Below, one piece after another: positions 26,290 to 34,989 of a stretch of 64,000 bases of DNA (positions are counted from its first letter, which is position 1; the number at the start of each line of letters is the position of its first letter). The notes beneath the pieces are model-generated. The model was not told the DNA's origin. It ran no database searches and worked only from the letters and a program-made list of their open reading frames with translations. The translations under genes and the position numbers were made by a program. This DNA comes from Treponema sp. UBA6852 (GTDB lineage: Bacteria > Spirochaetota > Spirochaetia > Treponematales > Treponemataceae), in NCBI GenBank assembly GCA_002449305.1, contig DKDI01000048.1, positions 56,983 to 120,982 on the forward strand. Reading direction: 5' to 3'.

Positions 26290-27227
26290 ATGAATAACAG
26301 TCCAATTGTTTCTATATTAATGCCGACATACAACCATGAAAAATATATTTCACAAGCAATCGAATCTGTTCTCGCTCAAGAAACAAGTTATCGCTATGAA
26401 TTATTAATCCATGATGACAAGTCAACTGACACCACATTGAAAATTGCCCAAGAATATGCAAAAAAATATCCAGACAAAATTTTCTTGCTAACAGAAAAAG
26501 AAAATCAGGGCCTCTTAAAAAGTTACAAGAAATTAATTGGATATTCAAAAGGAAAATACTTAGCAATTTTGGAAAGCGATGATTATTGGATAGATAAAAA
26601 CAAGCTTCAAATGCAGATAGATTTTCTTGAAAATAATTATGACTATGGAATAGTTGCTGGCGACATTAGAAATATTGATGAAAATGGCAACACAATCACC
26701 CCCCCTGCATAAACACGCATATACGGAATACAAATCGATGGTACGAAAAACTTCTAGGAAATAATGGAATTCAAGGCGCTTGCTCCGTTGTATTTCGAAA
26801 ATCAGACTTTTTGTCATATTGTGATATAGACAGCTGGATTGAAAATAATTTTGTGACATTTGACCATTTAACATGGCTTTCCATTTCATTTCATAAAAAA
26901 TGCAAATATTTTGCAAAAACTCTCGCTGCTTACAGAATCGTCTCAACTTCAATTTCAAATAATGCAAATAAAGAAAAGCAATTATATTTTGCCATCGGAA
27001 TTGCAAAAATAGAAGAATTTATTATCAAGAAATATGGTTATGGAAACCTTTCGTCTTTAGATTACAATCAAAAAATCTGTTTAAATATAATAGGCAAAGC
27101 ATTAAAAAGGGAAAACGAAAAAATATTCTGCGAATATGCAAAAAGACTAACCCCCATTTCTCTAAAGCAAAAAATTATGCACTTTTTCCCGCATTTGTAT
27201 TACTGGCAGTTTATTATTAGACACTAA
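26290..27227 (+). pseudogene. Phase-variable family 2 glycosyltransferase, currently out of frame at a C7 tract
   Basis: The first 140 codons encode a GT2 N-terminal domain (SILMPTYNHEKYISQAI, LIHDDKSTD, LESDDYW with the DXD equivalent). At 26699-26705 a C7 tract shifts into TAA at 26710. The next frame continues the same protein without a stop through RWYEKLLGNNGIQGACSVVF to HFFPHLYYWQF. One extra C (C8) restores a 312-residue protein ending at 27227. I read this as a reversible ON/OFF gene in the OFF state, not a decayed pseudogene, because the downstream frame is intact. A sequencing error in the tract is the main alternative. Confidence 0.85.
26699..26705 (+). repeat. C7 homopolymer switching the GT2 frame
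   Basis: Seven C inside the glycosyltransferase gene at about codon 137. C7 is out of frame; C8 would be in frame. Confidence 0.85.
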
Positions 27228-27318
27228 AATTCTCATATTAGAGAACGAAACCTTTCAGAATGGAAGATTGTGGAAGAGTAGCTTCTTTTTACGCATTTTT
27301 TAGTGTATAATAGTCGCA

Positions 27319-27744
27319 ATGAACCTTGTACCTCCAGAACAATATAAATTATGCTCAAACTCAGCCTGCAAAAAGTCTGAACATTGCCTCAGGCAGCTTT
27401 GCTACAGGCAGCTAACAAAAAATGACATTGGAATCTACGTTTTAAATCCGATGCTTTTCCCAAAGGAAAATGAGGAATGTCCCTATTTTAAGACAGACAA
27501 GAAAATAAAACTTGCCTGGGGCACAAAGAATATTCTTGATGATATTCCCAGCAAAAAAGCCGTGGAAATAAAAAAAGAGCTTCTTTTAAAATACGGAAGA
27601 ACAAAATACTATCAGTTCTACAGATGCGAGAAGCCTCTTTTCCCGTCCGACCAGCAAATATTCATAAAAATCTTCAAAAAACACGGAGTCGAGGCAGAAA
27701 TCAAATACGAAAGATTCACAGAAGACTATGACTGGAGCTATTAA
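27319..27744 (+). CDS. Cysteine-containing hypothetical protein (DUF6078-like)
   Basis: A 141-residue protein with an N-terminal cysteine cluster (KLCSNSACKKSEHCLRQLC, residues about 10-28) and a later ECPYF, a possible metal site. It resembles small proteins annotated DUF6078 in Bacteroidales; I am not certain of the family. No signal or membrane segment. TATAAT at 27306-27311 precedes the ATG by seven bases, so it appears monocistronic and leaderless. Its role in a glycan locus is unclear. Confidence 0.6.
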   Translation: MNLVPPEQYKLCSNSACKKSEHCLRQLCYRQLTKNDIGIYVLNPMLFPKENEECPYFKTDKKIKLAWGTKNILDDIPSKKAVEIKKELLLKYGRTKYYQFYRCEKPLFPSDQQIFIKIFKKHGVEAEIKYERFTEDYDWSY

Positions 27745-27758
27745 AAATAGAGAAAAAA

Positions 27759-27841
27759 GTTTTACCAAAAGAAACAGAGTGTTTTTCTTGGTAAAACAAA
27801 GTGTTTTATTGGGAAAAACAGTCTGTTTTATCTGATAAAAC
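27759..27841. repeat. Two tandem imperfect hairpins
   Basis: GTTTTACCAA...TTGGTAAAAC (27759-27797) is followed by a second GTTTTAT...ATAAAAC palindrome (about 27803-27841). Both contain AAACA-GTnTGTTTT-like cores. They may terminate the 27319 transcript or bind a regulator of the flippase gene. Confidence 0.5.
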
Positions 27842-27891
27842 GGCAGAATCGATAGAAGTATAAGAAAATGGAGTAAAATAATAATAGTAAA

Positions 27892-29337
27892 ATGGTGCAA
27901 AAATCTCTAAAAAAGAATGCTGTCTACAGTTTTATAAAAGCGCTTATGAATCTTGCTTTTCCGCTTATATCTTTTCCTTATGCCTCAAGAATTTTATTGC
28001 CGGCAGGAATTGGAAAAGTAAATTTCGCAAATTCTGTAATAGAATACTTTACACTTGCCGCAAGCCTTGGAATTTTTTCGTATGCTGCACGCGAAGCTGT
28101 ACGTGTCCGTGATGACAGGCATGCCTTGAACAAGATATTCCGCGAAATTCTTACTATAAATCTTATCTCTACTGCATTTTCTTACATTCTCCTTTTTATT
28201 TCACTTGTATTTGTCAGCAAATTTTCTGAATACAGAGTTCTTCTTATCGTATGCTCCACAAAAATTCTATTCACCACAATTGGTGTGGACTGGATTTTTA
28301 ATGTGCAAGAAGAATATAAATATGTGACAGTGCGCTCTGTTATCTTCCAGCTCATAAGTCTTGTTATGCTTTTTGTTTTTGTGCGCACTCCTGATGACTA
28401 TGTCGCCTATGCTTTTATGGGAGTGTTCTCAAGCGTAGGCTCAAACATCTGCAATATCTTCTATGCACGAAAGTTTGTAAACTTTTTTGAAAAAACAGCT
28501 ATAGAAATCAAACGGCACTTAAAACCGATATTTACTTTTTTTGGAATGTCAGTTGCCTCAAAGATTCATACAGCCCTTGACTCTGTAATGCTCGGATTTA
28601 TGTTAAGCGACAGCGCGGTAGGTTATTATTCTGCCGCGAATAAAATCAAGGGGCTTGTGGTCGGTCTTATAACAGCAATTCTTGCTACACTGCTGCCGCG
28701 CTCTTCTTATTATCTTGGACAAAACAAAAATGACGAATACCAGAAAATTGTTTCAAAGGCTTTGAATTTTTCACTATTCTTTTCACTTCCGTCCGCAATT
28801 GGAATAATGCTTCTGGCAAAACCGCTTATACTTCTTTTCAGCGGAGAAGAATTTTTAGCCGCACTTCCGGCAATGCTTATAATGTCGCCTGTGATAGTGT
28901 TTATAGCAGTGGCATCGTTTGCAGACAATATGGTTCTTATCCCACAAAGAATGGAAAAAGTTTCGCTTCAGTCGCAGATTATCGGCTGCATAGTGAATGT
29001 AACCTTAAACGGTCTTCTGATTCCTGCGTGGGGAGTTTTTGGAGCGGCATTCTCTACTTTTATTGTAGAAGGAATTATAACCGCCTACAAAATTTTCTTC
29101 AGCTTACAACATATAAAGCACAGGGGATTTGTGAATAATTTTATAAAAATTTGCGTTTCCTGTATTTTTATGGCAGCCGCTGTTTTTGCAATTCTTCTTC
29201 TTATAAAAAATGTCTTTCTGCAAATTCTGCTTGGAATTATTTCAGGCATGGCAGTTTATGCGGCTACAAATCTGATTTTACGGACAGATACAGCCTTAAT
29301 GCTGGCAGAAACTATCAAGAAGCGGATTAAAAGATGA
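27892..29337 (+). CDS. Oligosaccharide flippase (Wzx/MATE-like family)
   Basis: A 481-residue polytopic membrane protein with 12-14 predicted helices. The polysaccharide-biosynthesis signature starts at residue 7 (KNAVYSFIKALMNLAFPLIS, then RILLPAGIGKVNFA). Such flippases translocate undecaprenyl-linked oligosaccharide repeat units across the inner membrane. It marks the centre of the glycan locus. No dedicated Wzy polymerase is obvious nearby. Confidence 0.92.
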   Translation: MVQKSLKKNAVYSFIKALMNLAFPLISFPYASRILLPAGIGKVNFANSVIEYFTLAASLGIFSYAAREAVRVRDDRHALNKIFREILTINLISTAFSYILLFISLVFVSKFSEYRVLLIVCSTKILFTTIGVDWIFNVQEEYKYVTVRSVIFQLISLVMLFVFVRTPDDYVAYAFMGVFSSVGSNICNIFYARKFVNFFEKTAIEIKRHLKPIFTFFGMSVASKIHTALDSVMLGFMLSDSAVGYYSAANKIKGLVVGLITAILATLLPRSSYYLGQNKNDEYQKIVSKALNFSLFFSLPSAIGIMLLAKPLILLFSGEEFLAALPAMLIMSPVIVFIAVASFADNMVLIPQRMEKVSLQSQIIGCIVNVTLNGLLIPAWGVFGAAFSTFIVEGIITAYKIFFSLQHIKHRGFVNNFIKICVSCIFMAAAVFAILLLIKNVFLQILLGIISGMAVYAATNLILRTDTALMLAETIKKRIKR

Positions 29338-29418
29338 CTTCTGTCTATACATATGATATAGTTTCAGTAAGTTGAAACGTTCTATTGATTGGTATATAAA
29401 AAAAGGGTTCTCAAAAAA

Positions 29419-29724
29419 ATGGCAGAGTACTTCGTAAAAGGAAGAAGGAAAATCGCATATGTTCAGCCAAATAATGATTTCACACTCCTTTTAACATTCG
29501 ATAACGGAGAGAAGCGAATTTTCAATGTAAAACCTCTTATAAAGAAAAACACTGTTTTTGAAACTTTATTAGACTGGAATAAATTCAAGCAGGTATATTT
29601 GGACTCTGACGGAACTGTCTGCTGGGACAAAGACAGCTCTGTTGACAGCAATATCTTTTGGAATAACAAAATAGACCTAAGCACAAACAGCTTATACATT
29701 GAAAGCCTGCCGCAAAAATGCTAG
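29419..29724 (+). CDS. DUF2442 domain protein
   Basis: A 101-residue protein: residues 12-95 fit DUF2442 (NDFTLLLTFDNGEKRIFNVKP, SDGTVCWDKD). These small proteins often occur in toxin-antitoxin-like pairs with DUF4160, but no partner is adjacent here. I chose the ATG at 29419 because the domain follows directly; an in-frame TTG start further upstream is less likely. Confidence 0.72.
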   Translation: MAEYFVKGRRKIAYVQPNNDFTLLLTFDNGEKRIFNVKPLIKKNTVFETLLDWNKFKQVYLDSDGTVCWDKDSSVDSNIFWNNKIDLSTNSLYIESLPQKC

Positions 29725-29737
29725 CAAGGAATGAAAA

Positions 29738-30787
29738 ATGTTAGATATAATTACTAAGACAAAAATTCTGCTAAAAGAAAATAAGCAGAAAGAATTTTTT
29801 GATACATTGAAAGCATATATCCGCTATATATTTCTTTCTATATGGTTTAAGTTAACATTAAAAGAAAAAGATCCGGAGCTAAAAAAGGTAAACAAGAACT
29901 GGATTATTTACACATACCTAAAGCATAAGTATTCAGGCTTTTTAAATAAATATGAAATCAAAGAAAACAAGGCGCACGAGTATCCAGACGTAATATGGTG
30001 GTGCTGGTTTCAGGGAGAGGAAAATGCCCCTGATATTGTAAAAGCCTGTCTTGAAAGCGTCCGCAAAAATATGCCGGATAAAAAAATAAATATAATCACC
30101 GAATCAAATATGTGGGATTATGTTTCAATGCCGGATTTTATAAAGGAAAAATATAAAAAAGGAATTATCTCGCGCACTCATTTTTCGGACTTGCTCAGGC
30201 TTGAGCTTTTAATAACTTACGGCGGAACTTGGATTGACTCGACTGTTTTGTGCACGGCAGAGCCGAACTATGCTTTTAACACACCACTTTTTGCATTTAA
30301 GACAAATGAAAAAAACGACCCGGCAACTGCAGCTCAAAGCTGGTTTTTGTCTGCAGAAAAAAACAACCCGATTTTATGTTTAACAAGAGAGTTGCATTAT
30401 AAATATTGGGAAAAATACAACTACCAAATTCATTACTTTATTTTTTACTTTTTTATGAAACTCGCCGCAGAAAAATATAACAAAGAATGGAATTTAATTC
30501 CGTTCTTTTCTGATGTTCCGCCTCATATTATGCAGCGTGAACTTTTCACAGAATATTCAAAAGAACGAATGGAACAGCTAAAACGAATGTCCGACATTCA
30601 TAAACTGACATATAAATTCAAAAAAGACTCTGACCTTCAAAAAGAAAATACAATTTACAAGAAAATAATTGAGGAATACAAAACTCACGCTAATAAAAGC
30701 AGTGTTGTAAAAACCAACGGGGGGGGGTACAGAAGTAGAGTAATTTTTGCGTCTAAGGCGTTCTCCCATAAAGGAGAATGCGCATGA
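29738..30787 (+). CDS. Capsular polysaccharide synthesis-type glycosyltransferase with G9 tract at its C-terminus
   Basis: A 349-residue GT32-like/Caps_synth protein: DVIWWCWFQGEENAPDIV, then SRTHFSDLLRLELLITYGG and TWIDSTV, where the DXD-type acidic residues lie. A G9 tract at 30719-30727 encodes NGGGY about residue 328. The present tail is 20 residues more. G8 or G10 would give very short alternative tails (TEVE or VQK, then stop). Slippage here changes only the C-terminus and the overlap with the next gene, whose ATG lies just upstream of this stop. Confidence 0.83.
   Translation: MLDIITKTKILLKENKQKEFFDTLKAYIRYIFLSIWFKLTLKEKDPELKKVNKNWIIYTYLKHKYSGFLNKYEIKENKAHEYPDVIWWCWFQGEENAPDIVKACLESVRKNMPDKKINIITESNMWDYVSMPDFIKEKYKKGIISRTHFSDLLRLELLITYGGTWIDSTVLCTAEPNYAFNTPLFAFKTNEKNDPATAAQSWFLSAEKNNPILCLTRELHYKYWEKYNYQIHYFIFYFFMKLAAEKYNKEWNLIPFFSDVPPHIMQRELFTEYSKERMEQLKRMSDIHKLTYKFKKDSDLQKENTIYKKIIEEYKTHANKSSVVKTNGGGYRSRVIFASKAFSHKGECA
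30719..30727 (+). repeat. G9 homopolymer near the 3' end of the Caps_synth gene
   Basis: Nine G at codons 328-330 of the upstream gene. All three frames stop soon after, so length changes alter the C-terminal tail. Confidence 0.85.
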
Positions 30788-31920
30788 TTGCAATTGACAC
30801 AACTTTTTTTGCCCATTCAGAAGCAAAGAACAAAAAACTCAACTACTCCACTTCAATCTTCACAGCTGATTTACTGGACGCTTTTGTCCAGCTTGGAGCG
30901 GCAGACAACTTCTGCCTTATTGTTAATTTTAACCATGTTGATTTTTTTAAAGAAAGATTTCCGGCTTATAAAATTGTTGCTGCAAAGTGGTGGCCCGTCA
31001 CTCTTCTTTACAAACTTACAAGGGGCAAAAAGACCGCAACAAAACTTATAAAAAAATGCGGCGCTTTCAGAAAAATTGCAGAGAAATGTGGCGCAAAAGC
31101 AATATGGTTTCCTTATGCTATGAACGAGACTTTTGTGCGGACAAATCTAAAGACATTCGCAACTATCCACGATATTTACAGAATTCACCACGGCACACAA
31201 AAGGAAGCAGCAAAATTCACAGAGTTCATAAATGACAAAACAACTTCCCTTATAACAATAAGCAATTACACAAAAAACGACATTGTAAACACAACAGGAG
31301 GCAAAAAAGATATTCCTGTAATTCCAAACTCTATTGTGTTTGATGTTTCAAGACAGCAGAAAGTTCCTGGGCTTGAACAAAAAAAATATATTCTTGATTT
31401 GAATGCATATATTGAAAAGAAAAATCCAATGACCTTATTAAAGGCCTTCAATCTGATAAAGGACAAGACAGACCTAAATCTAGTATTTTGCGGCGGATAC
31501 AGAGAAGATAGCATTTGGAATGGAATGCAAGAATACATGCAGGCTAACCAAATTTCAAGCCGTGTAAAACTGCTGTTCCGTGTAAAAGACGAAGAGAGAA
31601 ACTGGCTACTGGCAAATGCGGCGCTGTTTGTAACTCCGTCTTTATTTGAAGGATTCGGCCGCACGCCTGTTGAAGCCGCAATATGCAAAATTCCTGTAAT
31701 CTCAACAAAAGAAACATCTCTTTTTGAGGCAACACAAGGACTGTGCAACTATGTGGAAAACGCAACAGATGAAAAAGAACTGGCGGAACTCATGCTGAAT
31801 ATAATAGAAAATCCGCAAGAAGAAAAACAGCTTGAAGAAATTGCGAAAAAGCTTGCCTGCATATACCAAGCGGAAAACTGCGCTAAGCTGTACATACTTA
31901 GTTTCCGCTCCTATGTCTGA
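30784..31920 (+). CDS. Glycosyltransferase family 4/1-type protein
   Basis: A 378-residue GT-B protein. The acceptor-side N-terminal domain is followed by the donor-binding motif LFVTPSLFEGFGRTPVEA near residue 290 with its E-x7-E pattern. I placed the start at 30784 (MIAIDTTFF) because AAGGAG sits at normal distance; an ATG two codons earlier would be too close. It overlaps the preceding gene by four bases. Confidence 0.9.
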   Translation: MIAIDTTFFAHSEAKNKKLNYSTSIFTADLLDAFVQLGAADNFCLIVNFNHVDFFKERFPAYKIVAAKWWPVTLLYKLTRGKKTATKLIKKCGAFRKIAEKCGAKAIWFPYAMNETFVRTNLKTFATIHDIYRIHHGTQKEAAKFTEFINDKTTSLITISNYTKNDIVNTTGGKKDIPVIPNSIVFDVSRQQKVPGLEQKKYILDLNAYIEKKNPMTLLKAFNLIKDKTDLNLVFCGGYREDSIWNGMQEYMQANQISSRVKLLFRVKDEERNWLLANAALFVTPSLFEGFGRTPVEAAICKIPVISTKETSLFEATQGLCNYVENATDEKELAELMLNIIENPQEEKQLEEIAKKLACIYQAENCAKLYILSFRSYV

Positions 31921-32023
31921 CAACACCACGATGTGCAAAACTTGAATCAATATAATTTTATTTGATTCAAGCAAACAGTTTTGATAGTGTAAAAAACAAA
32001 AATATGCTATTATTTATATCGCT

Positions 32024-33649
32024 ATGGGCATATACTTAAATCCAAACAATGCGAATTTCACAGAAACCCTAAAACGTCCGATTTTTGTTGACAAGACAAT
32101 GATTTTAAGGGAGCTGAACAAATTCATTGACTCTGACAATCATTATATCTGCGTTTCACGTCCACGACGATTTGGAAAGACTATCGCCTCGAATATCATT
32201 ACCTCATACTATTCAAAAGGTTGTGATTCTAAAGAACTTTTTTCGGGATTAAAAATCAGCAGAGATAAAAGTTTTTACTCAAAACTGAACAAGTATAATT
32301 TTATAAAAATTGACCTTAACAGTGAATTCAGAAATTGCCGGACAAAGGATAATGTCCTTAATACTTTACAGGATTTTATAATCGAAGAATTTCAGGAACA
32401 GTTCCCGTCAATAAAAATCAGCAGTGGACTTTCTGTTGCACAGGCCATACAAAAAGTTTTCGACAAGACAGGAGAACAATTTATAATTCTTATTGATGAA
32501 TATGATGTCCTTGTTCGCGAACAGATAAATGGTTCTGTTTCTGACAATCTTTTTACAGAATATCTGGACTTTTTGAATGGTTTGTTCAAGAGCGACACTT
32601 TGAAGCCTGCCATAGCGCTCGCCTATCTTACAGGAATCTTGCCTGTAGTCCGAGATAAAGTCCAATCAAAACTTAATAACTTCAGAGAATACACAATGCT
32701 GAATGCCTTTGACTTGTCAGAATTTGTCGGTTTTAATTCGGACGAGGTTGAGGCATTGTGCAAAGAATACAAGATTGATTTTTCAGAGTGCAGAAGATGG
32801 TATGACGGATACAAGCTTTCAAGAAATGTGACAGATAAAAACGGAAATATTTCAGAAATCAAATATGAAGTCTATAATCCGGAATCTGTTATTCTGACTT
32901 TGGAAACAAAGGAATTCGGCAACTACTGGTCAAAAACCTCAAGCTATCAGGTAATTTCAGATAGGCTTAGACAGAACTTTGACGGAACAAAAGATGCAGT
33001 AATAAGAATGTTGGGCGGTGAAAGTGTGGATGTGGATGCCGGCTCTTATCTTAACACAATGACAGATTTCAAAAATGCCGATGATGTAATGACATATCTA
33101 ATCCATCTTGGTTATCTTTCCTATGACAAAGACGAGAAAAAATGCAGGATTCCAAATGGCGAAATAAGGGATGAATGGCAAAGGGCTATTGGAGACTGCG
33201 ATGAATACAAGGCAACTGACAAAATAATAAAACATTCAAGGGAACTGCTGCAGGCAACGCTGGACGGTGAAGAAGAAATAGTTGAAAAAGCCCTAGATGA
33301 AAGCCACATTCATGTAACTTCAAACAGAAGCTATAATAACGAAGATGCGCTTCAATGTGCCATTTATCTTTCATATATCTATGCTCTGAACAAATATACA
33401 ATTGTAAAAGAAATGACAGCCGGGAAAGGTTTTGCAGATGTTACATTTATTCCGCTCGCACAAAATATGCCAGCGATTATTATTGAATTAAAGCATGACA
33501 AAGATGAACACACTGCCCTGAACCAGATAAAAGAAAAAAAGTATTTTTCATCTCTTGAGCAATATTCAGGAAATTTGCTTTTTGTTGGAATAAATTACAA
33601 TGAAAAGACTAAAAAACATAAATGTAAAATAGAGAAATTTAAAAAATAA
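32024..33649 (+). CDS. AAA-ATPase-like / PD-(D/E)XK nuclease family protein
   Basis: A 541-residue protein with an N-terminal AAA-ATPase_like domain (FVDKTMILRELN, P-loop variant SRPRRFGKTIASN at about residues 46-58, Walker B ILIDEYDVLV) and a C-terminal PDDEXK_9-type nuclease domain. The core GFADVTFIP...AIIIELKHDKDE supplies Asp and the E-x-K pair. Such genes occur in multiple copies in spirochaetes and Bacteroidetes with unknown function; an anti-mobile-element role is only a guess. It has its own promoter and is flanked by glycan genes. Confidence 0.88.
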   Translation: MGIYLNPNNANFTETLKRPIFVDKTMILRELNKFIDSDNHYICVSRPRRFGKTIASNIITSYYSKGCDSKELFSGLKISRDKSFYSKLNKYNFIKIDLNSEFRNCRTKDNVLNTLQDFIIEEFQEQFPSIKISSGLSVAQAIQKVFDKTGEQFIILIDEYDVLVREQINGSVSDNLFTEYLDFLNGLFKSDTLKPAIALAYLTGILPVVRDKVQSKLNNFREYTMLNAFDLSEFVGFNSDEVEALCKEYKIDFSECRRWYDGYKLSRNVTDKNGNISEIKYEVYNPESVILTLETKEFGNYWSKTSSYQVISDRLRQNFDGTKDAVIRMLGGESVDVDAGSYLNTMTDFKNADDVMTYLIHLGYLSYDKDEKKCRIPNGEIRDEWQRAIGDCDEYKATDKIIKHSRELLQATLDGEEEIVEKALDESHIHVTSNRSYNNEDALQCAIYLSYIYALNKYTIVKEMTAGKGFADVTFIPLAQNMPAIIIELKHDKDEHTALNQIKEKKYFSSLEQYSGNLLFVGINYNEKTKKHKCKIEKFKK

Positions 33650-33665
33650 ACGCTCTGAGACAGAA

Positions 33666-33703
33666 GCACAGCTTTCAGAATGTTATAACAAGGAAAGCTG
33701 TGC
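33666..33703. terminator. Hairpin between convergent genes
   Basis: GCACAGCTTTC pairs with GAAAGCTGTGC (11 bp), followed by AAAAAA on the + strand. It lies between the AAA-ATPase gene and the acyltransferase gene. Confidence 0.5.
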
Positions 33704-33749
33704 AAAAAAGCATATGTTTGTATGCAGAATGAATCAGATACACAGACTT

Positions 33750-34887
33750 TCATTCTTCATGATAAAAGTATCTTGACAAGCAGTTTCTAATATAACCAAC
33801 AAAGACAGTTAGCGGCTGTCTTATGAACAAATCTATTAGAGAGCAAACAATAAAAACAATCAAGCTGGAAGCTAATAAATACAATGGATATGCAGGGGAA
33901 TCCGCAAAAGAATCACATAGCAAAATTTTATGCCAAATAAAAATTTTCAAAAAACCATTGACGTGTATAAGATAAACACCAAAAGTTGTTGACGCAATAA
34001 GGTTTATTATTCTATTAGAAAATGGCTTCATTTTTACAAATCCGCAAAAAATAAACACACTAGCAAGCAGAATAGGAAATTTGTTAATATTCCCAAGCAA
34101 AAGCCATTCCTTAAAAAAATCAACAGCTTTATAACTTTCCGAAAAATAATTCAATGCGCAGTTCCACAAACCACAAAAAACGCATATTAAAAATCCAATC
34201 AAAATATTTTTGACAGGATTATTGAATATTGGCGGATTGTATTTTTTTATATAACTTGCTATAAAATAAGCAGTGATAAAATAGTAAAGATTGCTTGGAT
34301 GCAACATTCCCTGCCCTGGAACAAAAGAAACAACAGTGCCCAATATTGCCATAACTGCAATTAAATAAAAATGTTTTTTTCTTTCAATCACAGATGTCAA
34401 GTCATTTAGAATCGGAATAAAAAGGCAAAAAACTATATAACAAGTTGCAAACCAATTATTTCCCATTAGAACAGGAAGAAAAGAACGGATAAGATCTATT
34501 TTTCCAATAGGCTTTGCGGCATTGAAAAAGCCTACAGAATCATACAGGTCTCTATCATAAAAACCTATAGTCGGGATTTTTTTGATAAAAAAGAAAACAC
34601 CTATTATTATCGAATAAAATAAAACCTGCTTCCAAATTTTTAAAAGTCTTTTTAACGAAAATGGTTCTTCACACAGAAACCACGCAGAAATAAAAACAAA
34701 AAGATAATTTCCTACTCCTCCACAAAAAGCGCCTATAAAAATTGAAAAGAATTCATTAAACGTCCCCCCCCCCATGGAATTTAAACTGCACTCCAAAATA
34801 GACACTGTGCAAAAGAACAATCATAAACATCGCAATAATCCTCAGTAACTCGAAATTCGAGTTTCTTTCCGCAATCTTTGAATTCAT
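33750..34887 (-). pseudogene. Phase-variable acyltransferase 3 family protein, currently out of frame at a G10 tract
   Basis: From an ATG at 34887 with AGGAGA upstream, the frame encodes the typical acyltransferase-3 N-terminus (NSNFELLRIIAMFMIVLLHS, with the catalytic-type His). It reaches a G10 tract (34773-34764 on the coding strand) that shifts it into TAA. The next frame continues from the tract as GGGTFNEFFSIFIGAF through about ten membrane helices to 33750. G9 gives an uninterrupted 378-residue protein. Family members O-acylate surface polysaccharides. As written it is OFF; a sequencing miscall in the tract is possible. Confidence 0.88.
34764..34773 (-). repeat. G10 homopolymer (coding strand) switching the acyltransferase frame
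   Basis: Ten C on the + strand. G9 on the coding strand joins the N-terminal LLHS frame to the downstream membrane domain; G10 stops two codons later. Confidence 0.9.
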
Positions 34888-34989
34888 AAAATCTCCTAAA
34901 ATATAGATATTTGTCATATCGGCAAGCTACAAAATGCCTCTTATCATTATATTTACTTATATCAATTTTTGGAATATACTTATTCAATT

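Noticed and set aside
26290..27227. Two separate short genes (140 aa and 138 aa) or a decayed glycosyltransferase pseudogene
   Set aside because: The two frames join into one natural GT2 sequence if the C7 tract gains one base. The second open frame runs back to the tract without a stop, and no SD serves its TTG start.
32024..33649. Anti-phage defence system
   Set aside because: The AAA-ATPase/PD-(D/E)XK family is common in many copies in these genomes, stands alone here and has no recognised defence partner; function is unknown.
34781..34987. A 68-aa open frame on the minus strand
   Set aside because: It overlaps the acyltransferase N-terminus in another frame. The acyltransferase frame from 34887 has an SD and a family-specific start motif; the 68-aa frame has neither.
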